Shown: positions 1-9,247 of the stretch, piece by piece | Layout: each line of letters begins with the position of its first letter | Position numbering within the stretch: the stretch's first letter is position 1 | Assembly (NCBI RefSeq): GCF_002309535.1 | Contig: NZ_CP023275.1 | Location: 2,232,001 to 2,296,000 of the forward strand | From: Sulfurospirillum diekertiae | GTDB taxonomy: Bacteria; Campylobacterota; Campylobacteria; Campylobacterales; Sulfurospirillaceae | Length of the DNA: 64,000 nucleotides | Direction: 5' to 3' | Program-made: the position numbers and the translations under genes | Notes under the pieces: generated by a model | Told to the model about the DNA's origin: nothing | What the model saw: the letters and a program-made list of their open reading frames with translations, nothing else | The model's database searches: none

Positions 1-1244
1 TTGATAATGCGGTTGCCGGAAAGTCCCGTAAGCGGGTTTTGATCTTTGGCGTCCACAATATTTTTCTCATTGACAATATCTAAAAGCACTTTGGAGCTGA
101 GATATCCTAAATACTTTTCATTTTCCGTGATCAAAATGGCATCATTGTCATCATCAAACGCATAAATTTTTAAAATCTTTTCAATCGGATCATTGATGTC
201 CGCTCGCCCACAATGGGCAATAATTTTTTTTAAACTTCCTTGTGTCAAATTGTACAATAAGGCTTTGCCATAATTGGAGTAAAGATATGCCTTAATATCG
301 GCATCTCTAATAATACCAAGCGGTGTCTGATCACGTGCAAGAACCGGAACAAAATGGTTTTTTTTATCGCCTTTGAGCACTTCATAAACATCGTTAATAG
401 GCGAATCCATAAACACCGTAGAACTTTTTTGAAGGTATTTTTCTATGTTCGCTATTTTGCCATTTTTGCGTTTATCACTTTGATCGACCAGTTTTAGATG
501 CTCATAACTCATCACTATTTGTGTGACATCAAGGGTAGGTTTTTGCACAAAATAACCCTGAACCATATTGCAGCCAAGCTTTTTACATTCGTTATATTCC
601 TCTTCGCACTCAACGCCTTCAGCAATCGTAAAAATACCCATCGCCTGCGCAATTTGAACGATGGAACTCACAAAAAGCTTTTTCTTTTTACTGAGATGGA
701 TATCACAGATAAAAAAACGATCAATCTTGATGAAATTGGGATCGGCATTAAAGAGCATTTGAAGCCCTGAAAAGCCGACGCCAAAATCGTCTATGGCCAT
801 TTTATAGCCTTGCTGTTTGTAAAGGTTGAGCACGAGCTTATCAACACCAGCGTACATACCCACTTGATGTTTTTCGGAGAGTTCAAAGCAGATATTTGAG
901 GTGTCCATTTCATAGGTAGAAAGCAGTTCACAGGTATAACCAGACTTAAAATCAGGCATCATCGTAATGCGATTATCGAGGTTGTAAAAGAGTTTAATAT
1001 GTTTTGAAAAGGGGAGTAATGAAAACTTATGGATTGCTTTTTCACGAAGCTTCACATCAATACTGTAAAGTGTTTTTTCACTGTAAGCACTATCAAAAAC
1101 ACAATCAATCGTGGTAAAACCAGCAGGCTCATAGTTGCGAATCAACGCCTCTACCGCGTAAAGTTTACCTGTATAAATATTGACAATGGGCTGAAAAGCA
1201 AAGTCTGCTACATCAATGAGCGTTTGCCATTTTTCATTTAACAT
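1..1244 (-). CDS. EAL-CBS-GGDEF cyclic-di-GMP protein (3' part outside window)
   Basis: Open from an ATG at 1244 through the left edge, so only the N-terminal ~414 residues are visible. The first ~240 residues form an EAL phosphodiesterase domain: EALIR near residue 28, DDFGVGFSG, FIKIDR and an AEGVE motif are all readable, so the c-di-GMP hydrolysing site looks intact. A CBS-like pair follows (SPINDVYEVL, HFVPVLARD, LGIIRDADIK, a second unit with ILITENEKYLGYLSS). The visible end, DQNPLTGLSGNRII, matches the start of a GGDEF cyclase domain. The EAL-CBS-GGDEF order is a known bacterial architecture. No signal peptide or membrane segment is visible, so it is probably cytosolic. Whether the cyclase half is active cannot be seen here. 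Confidence 0.85.
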   Translation of the reverse strand, partial: MLNEKWQTLIDVADFAFQPIVNIYTGKLYAVEALIRNYEPAGFTTIDCVFDSAYSEKTLYSIDVKLREKAIHKFSLLPFSKHIKLFYNLDNRITMMPDFKSGYTCELLSTYEMDTSNICFELSEKHQVGMYAGVDKLVLNLYKQQGYKMAIDDFGVGFSGLQMLFNADPNFIKIDRFFICDIHLSKKKKLFVSSIVQIAQAMGIFTIAEGVECEEEYNECKKLGCNMVQGYFVQKPTLDVTQIVMSYEHLKLVDQSDKRKNGKIANIEKYLQKSSTVFMDSPINDVYEVLKGDKKNHFVPVLARDQTPLGIIRDADIKAYLYSNYGKALLYNLTQGSLKKIIAHCGRADINDPIEKILKIYAFDDDNDAILITENEKYLGYLSSKVLLDIVNEKNIVDAKDQNPLTGLSGNRII

Positions 1245-1364
1245 TGGGTATGATTCCTCTATGGAAGATACAGAAATCATACTCTAATGCGATTACTAAA
1301 TCATTACATGTAAAACGTTTTCACTTTAAAATAACCACGCTTCATTTACAAGAACAAACGTCTC

Positions 1365-1961
1365 TTAGTCGCAATTTTCCACACAAATTTTATGCGGTAT
1401 CACTTGACCGCCACACCCTACAAAACAGTTATCATAGCTTAGCTCACATCCACAATTCGTCGTGCAGAAACTTTGCTGATTGACCAAAATCTGCTCAAAG
1501 GTTGGACGTACAGGAACCCAAGGTTCACGTGGCCTGTCATGACTTAGACGGTTGAGATAGTGATGCAATTCATCACGTTTTTTGCAGGCATAACCATCTT
1601 TGTCTCGCTCGCATTGACTTTGATAATGACTGAGATCACGACTGTAATCATAATAATCTCTCTGCCAACGCTGCAATGCAAACTGATACTCTGTGTAATC
1701 CATTTGATAACGACTGTAGGCCATCTCATAAGCACGTTGTTCACTCACTTCGACAGCTTTGGCTTTGGCATACGCATCATCAAGGCAATACTGATAATTT
1801 TGTTGACACTGATTTTGACACCCTTGTCGTATATGAGAACAGTTATTGAGACACGTTTGCGATAGCGCAGAAGCGGGAGGGATATATTCATTTTTAATGA
1901 CATAGCGTGGTCCACACCCTGCCAACAGAAAAGCAATACCTATTAAAATTAAGCGAACCAT
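1365..1961 (-). CDS. Cys-rich lipoprotein of unknown function
   Basis: 198 residues starting MVRLILIGIAFLLAGCG, a lipoprotein signal peptide with lipobox LAGC, so the mature protein should be lipid-anchored at Cys16. After it come two Cys-rich segments: an N-terminal set spaced like paired CxxxC/CxxxxC motifs (CLNNC, CQNQC) and a C-terminal set (CTTNCGC, CFVGC, CVENC). Between them is a Tyr/Gln/Arg-rich helical stretch of about 80 residues. The even, regularly spaced cysteines suggest disulfides or metal binding in the periplasm. I do not recognise the family. The start is supported by GAGG about 9 bp upstream. It stands alone between the EAL protein and the solute-binding pair. Confidence 0.8.
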   Translation of the reverse strand: MVRLILIGIAFLLAGCGPRYVIKNEYIPPASALSQTCLNNCSHIRQGCQNQCQQNYQYCLDDAYAKAKAVEVSEQRAYEMAYSRYQMDYTEYQFALQRWQRDYYDYSRDLSHYQSQCERDKDGYACKKRDELHHYLNRLSHDRPREPWVPVRPTFEQILVNQQSFCTTNCGCELSYDNCFVGCGGQVIPHKICVENCD

Positions 1962-2022
1962 GCAACCTCTTTCAAAAGTTTTGGCGTATTATAGAGTAAA
2001 ATCGTGAAGTTTTGGTGAAAAC

Positions 2023-2802
2023 TTAAGGTTGCAATACAACGCCCTTGAGATAATTTGCCATTATACGATCATACATGCTACTCCCCTTACCATCAGGTTC
2101 TTTGAGATGATTGAGCTGCGCTTGCATAATCTGTATCTGCTCTTTAGGTACAGATTTTCCAGCTGCAATATAATAATCTGTATTCAAAAGGACATGCACC
2201 ATTTTGTATTGAGAAACATCTTGTCCCTCACTGATAAGATAATAAACAAAAGGAACATCCGTATAAATTAGCGCATCAACCCTACCGTATTCCAACATTT
2301 TATACCCTTGGGCAGGTGTAGAAACACGTGTAATATTTAAGTTATGATTTTCACCAATTTCATGAAAAAGAACTTTTTCGGAAGAGGTTTCTTTAACCGT
2401 AGCAATTTTTAGAGGACGTAAAATTTCTACGATGCTATGCCCTTTTGGGATGTCTGTCCCTCGTTTGGCAATGACACCAAGTCGTACCGTTGCAATAGGC
2501 CCAATCCATTGAAAATAAGGTTCGCGCTCTTTAATTTTAGTGGTACTAATCAAAAAGGTATTTGGGTGATCCAGTGCCTCTTTATACACCTCTTTCCATG
2601 CTCCCAAATAAATCTCATCTTGTGCGATTTTAGGACGTAATGAAATCATCGAAGCCTCAAGTAGATCAAACCCCAATCCTTGGATCATCCCTTTTTCACG
2701 AAAATTAAAAGGAGGGTTTGGCTCGGTATAAACGATTACGGAAGCAGCATTAAGAGAAAAAATAAATCCTAAACAACATAATACACACCATTTAAAATAC
2801 AT
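2023..2802 (-). CDS. periplasmic solute-binding protein, family 3 (paralog 1)
   Basis: 259 residues with a signal peptide (about residues 1-20). The body has the SBP_bac_3 fold pattern: an opening VIVYTEPNPPFNF strand, GLGFDLLEAS, a central KIATVKETSSEKVLF hinge strand and GYKMLEYGRVDALIYTDVPF. The family normally binds polar amino acids or similar small ligands for an ABC importer, or acts as a sensory domain. Here there is no permease or ATPase next to it. The next gene upstream (2863-3654) is a close tandem paralog; most motifs are identical, including the shared tail YDRxxANYLxGxVLxP. An AAGGG ribosome site precedes the ATG. Ligand unknown. Confidence 0.85.
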   Translation of the reverse strand: MYFKWCVLCCLGFIFSLNAASVIVYTEPNPPFNFREKGMIQGLGFDLLEASMISLRPKIAQDEIYLGAWKEVYKEALDHPNTFLISTTKIKEREPYFQWIGPIATVRLGVIAKRGTDIPKGHSIVEILRPLKIATVKETSSEKVLFHEIGENHNLNITRVSTPAQGYKMLEYGRVDALIYTDVPFVYYLISEGQDVSQYKMVHVLLNTDYYIAAGKSVPKEQIQIMQAQLNHLKEPDGKGSSMYDRIMANYLKGVVLQP

Positions 2803-2862
2803 ATCAAAACCCTTTAAATTAATCTGCTCTCATCTTAGACTATAAATTATTTTGGGCATCTT

Positions 2863-3654
2863 TTAAGGTTTAAGAACAGCGCCATTGAGGTAATTTGCAA
2901 CCATACGATCATACAAACTACTTCCTTTTCCATCAGGCTCTTTGAGACGATTAAGCTGTGCTTGCATAATGTTAAACTGCTCTTTGGGAACGTCTTTACC
3001 GACACAAATATAATAATCTGTATTGAGAATAACATAGGCCATACGGTATTGTGAGACATCTTGTCCTTCTGTTATCAAATGATACACAAAAGGAACATCC
3101 GTATAAACAAGCGCATCAATTCTGCCATACTCTAACATTTTGTACCCTTGGATCGGTGTTGAAACACGTGTAATATTCAGCCCATTTTTTTCACCGATTT
3201 CTTTAAAAAGCAATTTTTCAGAGGAGGTCTCTTTAATCGTTGCAATTCTAAGCGGACGTAAGATTTCTAAGGTAGATTGCCCTTTTGGAAGATCGGTTGT
3301 TCTCTTGGTAATCAGTCCTAATCGCACCGTAGCAATTGGTCCAAGCCAATTAAATTGTTGTTCTCTCTCTTTGAGCCTCACCATCGTCACTAAAAATGCT
3401 TTAGGATGTCGTAGCGCTTCATCATACATTTTATTTAATGCCTCAAGTTCAATCTCTTCTTGAGCAAAACGTGGTCTTAATGTTGCAAGGCTTGCTTCTA
3501 AAAGGTCAATACTTAAGCCTTTAATAGCACCTTTATCACGAAAGCTAAACGGGGGGTTAGGAACAGCATAGAGTGCAATATCCCCACCAAAAAGAGAAGT
3601 AACACCTAAAAGTATAGAAATAATTCCACATACTAAATGAGCCTGAAAATGCAT
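2863..3654 (-). CDS. periplasmic solute-binding protein, family 3 (paralog 2)
   Basis: 263 residues, signal peptide in about the first 23 (ending around LFGG). Same SBP_bac_3 domain as its downstream neighbour, with matching AVPNPPFSF, GLSIDLLEAS, KETSSEKLLF and GYKMLEYGRIDALVYTDVPF motifs. The two genes are separated by 60 bp and read in the same direction, so they are probably co-transcribed and arose by tandem duplication. No transport permease lies in the cluster, so the proteins may feed a distant transporter or act in sensing. AAGGAC before the ATG supports the start. The 150 bp upstream is AT-rich and would hold the promoter. Confidence 0.85.
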   Translation of the reverse strand: MHFQAHLVCGIISILLGVTSLFGGDIALYAVPNPPFSFRDKGAIKGLSIDLLEASLATLRPRFAQEEIELEALNKMYDEALRHPKAFLVTMVRLKEREQQFNWLGPIATVRLGLITKRTTDLPKGQSTLEILRPLRIATIKETSSEKLLFKEIGEKNGLNITRVSTPIQGYKMLEYGRIDALVYTDVPFVYHLITEGQDVSQYRMAYVILNTDYYICVGKDVPKEQFNIMQAQLNRLKEPDGKGSSLYDRMVANYLNGAVLKP

Positions 3655-3808
3655 TTTTTGTCCTTACAAATTCATTATCTGTGTCTATCAAAAAAGGCTT
3701 ACAGTCATAAAACTTAAAAATATATTTAAAAGAATACTTAAAATTGTAACACATGCAGACTTAGGTGGAACTCAAAGCGTGACGAAAATGACGAAAAAAT
3801 AAAAGTGG

Positions 3809-4507
3809 TTAATGTTTTGCCTCTTTAAAAGCAACATACATTAAATAAAGAATATTGCTCATTGCCCCACTGCTTAAGATCATTCCCATCACAACAATCT
3901 GATACCGTACCGCAATCAGGGGATCAACGCCTGATAAAATCTGTCCTGTCATCATTCCAGGCAGTGAGACAAAACCAACCGCCAAAAAGGAGTTAATTTG
4001 AGGGATCATGGATGCTTTAAACGCAATGGCTCTCGCTTTTTCAATGTCATAATGTTCTCTCTCTTTTTCATATCGCTCGGCACACAAAGAGATAGCATTC
4101 ATGGAATTGGCATAAATCATCCCCGCTAAAGGAATCACAAAACGAGGCTCGAGTGGATTTTCAAGATTTAAAACACACCATAACACAAGCGCTAAATTTA
4201 ATGTGCCGCCCAATGCGATGGAGACTAAAATGGCAAAGTACGTTTGAATATCTTGATGGCGGATATTGCGTCTGACAATGAAAGAGGCTGTGGTGATCAT
4301 CACTGCAACTAACAGTGCTAAAAGCCATAGTGCATTGGTTGTAAAGAGTGAGGTTAATACATAGCCAATAACGATCAACTGAATGCTCATTCTAGCTGTT
4401 GCAAAGGCGATCTCTGTTTTTTTACCAACCCAAATGTAGTAAAAAAAAGCAACCACACACAGGGGTAAAAGCATATAGAGTAAATTTAAAAGGGGAATGG
4501 ATTGCAT
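3809..4507 (-). CDS. fetB: UPF0014/FetB-type ABC permease
   Basis: 232 residues with about six or seven hydrophobic segments and the UPF0014 signature region near the N-terminus (residues ~30-50, KTEIAFATARMSIQLIVIGY). In E. coli the family member FetB works with the ATPase FetA to export iron and give peroxide resistance. No ATPase gene adjoins this one, so its partner must be elsewhere or the substrate differs. It lies 60 bp downstream of the biotin carboxylase gene on the same strand and may be read from the same transcript. The start has AAGGACC 4 bp upstream. Family assignment is firm; iron export is by analogy. Confidence 0.8.
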   Translation of the reverse strand: MQSIPLLNLLYMLLPLCVVAFFYYIWVGKKTEIAFATARMSIQLIVIGYVLTSLFTTNALWLLALLVAVMITTASFIVRRNIRHQDIQTYFAILVSIALGGTLNLALVLWCVLNLENPLEPRFVIPLAGMIYANSMNAISLCAERYEKEREHYDIEKARAIAFKASMIPQINSFLAVGFVSLPGMMTGQILSGVDPLIAVRYQIVVMGMILSSGAMSNILYLMYVAFKEAKH

Positions 4508-4568
4508 GATGGTCCTTAGGAAAAATCAGAGATATGCAAGCGCATATCTCTGAAGCAAAGAAGAGAGA

Positions 4569-6014
4569 TTAGATCCCTTTATTTTTGAGCGCTGCAACAA
4601 TAGCTGCAATGTGCTCATGTTTGATTTCATCTTCCTCAATATCATGAATCGCATCAAGTGTAAAGGTAGGAAGTTTTTTATCAAGATAGGTCGTATCAAA
4701 GATACCTTGTTTAAAATCTTCATCACGTACAATTTGACGATGAAGTGGAATATTAGTAGGAATGCCAGAGATAATAAATTCATCCAAAGCGCGTCTCGCT
4801 TTACGTACAGCGCCTTCCCAATCAATGCCCACAACGATCATTTTTCCGATCATTGAATCATAATTGGTTGGAACAACGTAATCTTTAAAGCCGATGGCAT
4901 CCAGTCTTACACCAGGACCTCCGGGAGAGAGATAGGTGGTAATGCGACCTGAAGAAGGAATAAATCCGTTTTTAGGATCTTCCGCGTTAATACGGCACTC
5001 AATCGCATAGCCTCTAAACTTAATATCTTCTTGCAATGTTGGAAGAGGTTTACCCTCTGCAATATGAATCATACTTTGAACAATATCAATGCCCGTAATT
5101 GCTTCTGTAATCGTATGTTCCACTTGTACTCTGGTATTCATCTCAATGAAATAGAAGTTATCCTCTTCATCAACAAGATATTCCATCGTGCCAACACTCT
5201 CATACCCTAGTTTGAACATTGCTTTTTTAGAAGCACGAAGCAGTTCTTGACGTACTGCGTTGTTCAATCTTGGACTAGGTGCGATCTCAACCACTTTTTG
5301 GTGACGTCTTTGAATAGAACAGTCACGCTCACCTAAGTGAATAACGTTACCAAATTTATCCGCCATAATTTGCACTTCGATATGACGAGGGTTTTGAACA
5401 TACTTTTCAATAAAGGCATCACCTCGCCCAAAAAAGCGCTCAGCTTCTTGGGTTGCCGCTTCAAACATCGGAATAAACTCTTCCTCTTTTTTGACGATAC
5501 GCATACCCTTACCACCACCACCAAAGGCAGCTTTGATAATCACAGGGAAACCAATTTCACGCGCAACTTGAATAGCAGCGCTCATATCAATAATCGGTTG
5601 TTCTGTTCCTTCAAGAACAGGTACTCCTACTGCTTTCATTGCAATTTTTGATGCCATCTTGTCACCAAAAAGTGCTATATGGTCAGGTTTTGGACCAATA
5701 AAAGCGATGTCATGGTCAATACAATACTGTGCAAAATCAGCATTTTCAGACAAAAAGCCATAACCTGGATGAATGGCATCTGCACCGACCTCTTTGGCAA
5801 GAGCTACGATACTTTTGTAATCCAGATAGACTTGAATAGGATCGCCTTTGAGCAAATAACTCTCATCTGCTTTTCGGACCCAAACACCGTTCGCATCAAT
5901 CGTTGAAAAAACACAAACACTTTTGATCTCCAACTCTTTACATGCCCTAATGATCCTAAGCGCGATTTCACCGCGATTGGCAATCAATACCTTTGTGATT
6001 TTTCGTGCGTACAC
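4569..6014 (-). CDS. biotin carboxylase subunit (acetyl-CoA or pyruvate carboxylase)
   Basis: 481 residues. It contains the carbamoyl-phosphate-synthase-like N-domain (VLIANRGEIALRIIRACKEL), the ATP-grasp core with the glycine-rich loop GGGGKGMR (~residue 165), HIEVQIMAD, the catalytic EMNTRVQVEHTITE segment and the C-terminal biotin carboxylase domain (RINAEDP, GVRLDA). It carboxylates the biotin arm of a partner protein with ATP and bicarbonate. The length and the extended tail after residue 445 resemble the two-subunit pyruvate carboxylase A chain of Campylobacter and methanogens more than the ~445-residue AccC, but I cannot settle this. No biotin carrier or carboxyltransferase gene is adjacent. 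Translation starts at GTG 6014, with AGGAG seven bases upstream. Confidence 0.9.
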   Translation of the reverse strand: MYARKITKVLIANRGEIALRIIRACKELEIKSVCVFSTIDANGVWVRKADESYLLKGDPIQVYLDYKSIVALAKEVGADAIHPGYGFLSENADFAQYCIDHDIAFIGPKPDHIALFGDKMASKIAMKAVGVPVLEGTEQPIIDMSAAIQVAREIGFPVIIKAAFGGGGKGMRIVKKEEEFIPMFEAATQEAERFFGRGDAFIEKYVQNPRHIEVQIMADKFGNVIHLGERDCSIQRRHQKVVEIAPSPRLNNAVRQELLRASKKAMFKLGYESVGTMEYLVDEEDNFYFIEMNTRVQVEHTITEAITGIDIVQSMIHIAEGKPLPTLQEDIKFRGYAIECRINAEDPKNGFIPSSGRITTYLSPGGPGVRLDAIGFKDYVVPTNYDSMIGKMIVVGIDWEGAVRKARRALDEFIISGIPTNIPLHRQIVRDEDFKQGIFDTTYLDKKLPTFTLDAIHDIEEDEIKHEHIAAIVAALKNKGI

Positions 6015-6105
6015 TCGTCAACTCCTACTAAAAAATAGAGAACAAATTATATCACTTAAATATTAAACTAACCCCTACAAGTAAGACATAATTTTGACAT
6101 AACCT

Positions 6106-7971
6106 TTAAAGCCAATCTGAACGTTTGACACTCTCGTCAATATCGCGTCCCATGCGTTGATGCAATGCCCAATAGTAATCTACAAAGGAGTGCACACGAG
6201 GGTCATTAGGAAAGTATATACCCTCTTCTTTACGTGCATAGCGCTCTAAAAAGAGTTTAGCATCTGCTTTGGCGAGGTAATGTTCCAAAAGTTCTGTATA
6301 GGTTTTAAGGTACCACTCTTTAAGCGTTTCATAGGTATTGGTTGAAAGATCAATCCGCAATGTTTGATCAAAAGTCAGAACACCACTTTGAAAAAGTCCC
6401 GTCAAATGAATTAACCCTTCGCAGTAATACGGCTCCACTTCACCTGTTTTCATCCAGCCAATTAAACCAATAGAACGCTTAATGGTATCACGTAAAATTG
6501 CCTCTTTGAGACTCTCATCTTCTTGCATAAAAAACGCAACCAAACCACCTGTCGTTGCTTTAAATTCTTCAATATTTTTAAAGACGCCGCTTTGATTCAT
6601 CTTCGCTTCAGTGTCATGATCCATCCACAAAATATGCCCAAATTCATGCCCAATCGTTGTCACTTCATACACTTGATGCCATGTTTTTGCATCATGATAA
6701 ATCAGTTCACGTTCTTTATCCATAAAATCTTTACCTAAGACCTCTTGATTGATTTTCAAAAAGGGTTTATCACGCAAAGAGTCTAAGATGTTATCGGAAA
6801 AGGCAAAAATCTTTTTGCCAAGTTCGCGACTGACCGTTTCATCATTGGGAACCACTTGTGCTGAAAAAAGTCCATTAAACTCTGCCGCATAAAAAAGAGC
6901 AGGTCTTCCGATGTACAGCTGAACACGTTTCAAATTAAAAAGCATTATCTCTTTGATCTGTGTTGCATCAAGATTATTTTGATCAAACAGACGAATGATC
7001 ATTTTCAAAATTCGCTCATACGTTACGTAAGCACCTTTGTCTTCAGGGTTAGAAACCCTGACATCCCACTCTAATGCAACCGCCTTCTTATAGTGATCTT
7101 CATAGTATTCCAAAGGATGCCCAATTTGAATTGGAGAGGTAATCTTCATCCATTTACGATCCACTTCTGCCCATTTTGCAATCAGTTCACTGCGTTCCTC
7201 TTCGCTGAAAGCATCACTGAGTGCTTTAAGATAGCTAATATACGCCTCTTTTTGATCCAAGTCTGGATCATCCATTTCAGAGAGATCATCACATAAATCT
7301 TGAAGGGTATTTCGAACCTGTGAAACCTCTTTTGGAAAAGCTGTTGCATAAGCTCTTGCAATATAGCCGCCTTCTACTTTTTCCAAAACAGAATACGACC
7401 TATCACCGTCGTTTCCTGAAGGATCTGGATCCATTAACCCTTTTACATGTAACATTTCAGCAATCGCTTGAGCGTCTTTATTGTATTCAAGTTCGAGAAG
7501 TGGGTTGATGGTATTAATAATGTGTTCATTCCAGTGCGATTGCCACGCACTCATCACAACGCCTACTTCATGGACTCCTCTTAAAAGTCGACGATAAAAA
7601 GGTGAAAATAGCCACTCTTTTTGTACTTGCATAATCAGTTCATTGTGACATTTGAGGTAGAAATCTTTTACCCACACATACGCTTTTTCTTTCGCTTGGG
7701 TGATGAAAACCTCATCTTTAGCCTCTTTTTCTAACGCTTGAACCATCTGTTCATCACGAAGGTTAATCAGACGAGTGAGTGCTGCGACCCTATTTTCACG
7801 AATTAAACTTAATTCAATACTTGTTAGAAAGGTATCGATCAATGTTTCGATACGCTTGTCACAATCTTCAGATTCCACAATACTAAAATAACTCCCAAGA
7901 GCCCTTTGGCGCTCCCCTAGAAGTTCATAAAACCGCTTTAGATCATTTTCAAATTTCGGAGTCATCATCAT
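6106..7971 (-). CDS. ciaB: CiaB-family protein with a gluzincin-like HEXXH motif
   Basis: About 621 residues, no signal peptide or membrane segment. It fits in length and overall pattern the proteins annotated as invasion protein CiaB across Campylobacterota; I identify it by recall, not alignment. HEFGH at about residue 440 followed some 30 residues later by NIEEFKA gives the HEXXH...E zinc-ligand layout of gluzincin metallopeptidases. A YYEDHYKKAVALEWDVR stretch lies near residue 290. The gene is monocistronic, with a start cluster GTG-AGA-ATG-ATG-ATG; I chose the first ATG (7971), though 7965 or the GTG at 7977 are possible. In a free-living organism a role in host invasion is unlikely; a cytosolic peptidase is the simplest reading. 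Confidence 0.65.
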   Translation of the reverse strand: MMMTPKFENDLKRFYELLGERQRALGSYFSIVESEDCDKRIETLIDTFLTSIELSLIRENRVAALTRLINLRDEQMVQALEKEAKDEVFITQAKEKAYVWVKDFYLKCHNELIMQVQKEWLFSPFYRRLLRGVHEVGVVMSAWQSHWNEHIINTINPLLELEYNKDAQAIAEMLHVKGLMDPDPSGNDGDRSYSVLEKVEGGYIARAYATAFPKEVSQVRNTLQDLCDDLSEMDDPDLDQKEAYISYLKALSDAFSEEERSELIAKWAEVDRKWMKITSPIQIGHPLEYYEDHYKKAVALEWDVRVSNPEDKGAYVTYERILKMIIRLFDQNNLDATQIKEIMLFNLKRVQLYIGRPALFYAAEFNGLFSAQVVPNDETVSRELGKKIFAFSDNILDSLRDKPFLKINQEVLGKDFMDKERELIYHDAKTWHQVYEVTTIGHEFGHILWMDHDTEAKMNQSGVFKNIEEFKATTGGLVAFFMQEDESLKEAILRDTIKRSIGLIGWMKTGEVEPYYCEGLIHLTGLFQSGVLTFDQTLRIDLSTNTYETLKEWYLKTYTELLEHYLAKADAKLFLERYARKEEGIYFPNDPRVHSFVDYYWALHQRMGRDIDESVKRSDWL

Positions 7972-8116
7972 TCTCACATTTTTTGTATTTTTTTAAGTAT
8001 AATTTTATCTCCCCTTATATCATGAAGAGATTAACTATCACCTTAATACTTAAAAATTTTAAGTTTGCTTTTCATGGACTATTAACACAATGGGATTATA
8101 CTACGAAGAAGGATAG

Positions 8117-9247
8117 ATGATGAGTAGTCACTATGAATCCATTAACACCTACCTCAATCGAGGCATTGTTGAGGCAAATATCACCTTTGCAAAAGCCCAT
8201 CAAACCTCTTTTTGTATCGCTAAATTTGGATTTGAAGTCGATTTAGAAGATGCCTTTTTCTTTAAGGATCTGATCGCATTTATTCATACAGAACTTGGAT
8301 TTCAAACGCTATTACAACAAGGAAATGACACTTTTTTAATTATTTTGCGCGATTTTAAAATCCATTATGCCAAAAAAATGCTCAAAAAATTAGAACACAA
8401 CATCAAACAAAACTTCAAAATTGAGATCAAAAACATCGGTATGACCCTTTTTGATGCAAGCGATACTTACAAAAGTTTACTGGATCGTTTGGATAAATAC
8501 TACATCATGTCGCGCCTCTCTACTCGTAAAAAAATATTTTACGGTACGCTGGATTTTGATTTTTATGAAACCCAAAATAAAAATGATGTTCTCACCTCTA
8601 TTTTGCACAAAGAAAAAGCAGTCACGTTGTACAACCTTTACAATGGTATCTCCATCAAAGAAGAGGCAAATATCGCCAAGTTTGATGAAGGCATTGCACA
8701 ACTAACTGTCGGCGCGCCTAAGATTTTTTACTACACTAAAGAGAGTTTTACCTTTATTCAACATGATAGAATCCCCAATATCATTAAAGCCAAAATTATT
8801 AAAGTTGATCCAGCTAAATCACTTCTCGTACTTGCCAATTTGGAATTTTTAGATGCTTCCCCACTCGATCGAAGTTACACCAGAGTACAGCCACAAAAGC
8901 CCATTAATGCGACACTTTTACTGAACAAAATCAAATGTATTGATGGCAATGTAGACACCCTTTCGGAGAGTTCTGTTGTTTTACATGTAAAGCTTGTCGA
9001 CATTGAAAAACTCATCCATAAAGAGCTTGTTGACAAAGAGTTTGATGTCTCTTTTCAGATTCCTACCATCAAAGGCTTTTTAACCATGATCTCGGCAAAG
9101 GCAACGATTTTTAGCATTATTAACGAAACCATTGTGCTCAACATTCAACCCAATACCTTTATGAAAACCAAGATAAGACAGTATGTTGCCTTGCGACAAA
9201 ATGGGCTCTTAGTCGATTTGAAACAACAACTCAAACACCTTAGCTAA
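8117..9247 (+). CDS. degenerate GGDEF plus PilZ-like protein, putative c-di-GMP effector
   Basis: 376 residues, soluble. Residues ~20-150 follow the GGDEF fold outline: GNDTFLIIL stands where GGDEFLIIL is expected, and IGMTLFDAS...LLDRLDKYY matches the later IGIA...AD-ALY helix. The signature Gly-Gly-(D/E)-Glu-Phe is lost, so cyclase activity is unlikely. Residues ~215-376 look PilZ-like: an RSYTR (RxxxR) motif opens a beta-rich domain, but the usual D/NxSxxG is not clear (DTLSES). A non-enzymatic c-di-GMP binding or output protein is my inference. GAAGGA lies 8 bp before the first ATG, and a second ATG follows directly. Promoter candidate TATAC at 8098-8102. Confidence 0.6.
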   Translation: MMSSHYESINTYLNRGIVEANITFAKAHQTSFCIAKFGFEVDLEDAFFFKDLIAFIHTELGFQTLLQQGNDTFLIILRDFKIHYAKKMLKKLEHNIKQNFKIEIKNIGMTLFDASDTYKSLLDRLDKYYIMSRLSTRKKIFYGTLDFDFYETQNKNDVLTSILHKEKAVTLYNLYNGISIKEEANIAKFDEGIAQLTVGAPKIFYYTKESFTFIQHDRIPNIIKAKIIKVDPAKSLLVLANLEFLDASPLDRSYTRVQPQKPINATLLLNKIKCIDGNVDTLSESSVVLHVKLVDIEKLIHKELVDKEFDVSFQIPTIKGFLTMISAKATIFSIINETIVLNIQPNTFMKTKIRQYVALRQNGLLVDLKQQLKHLS

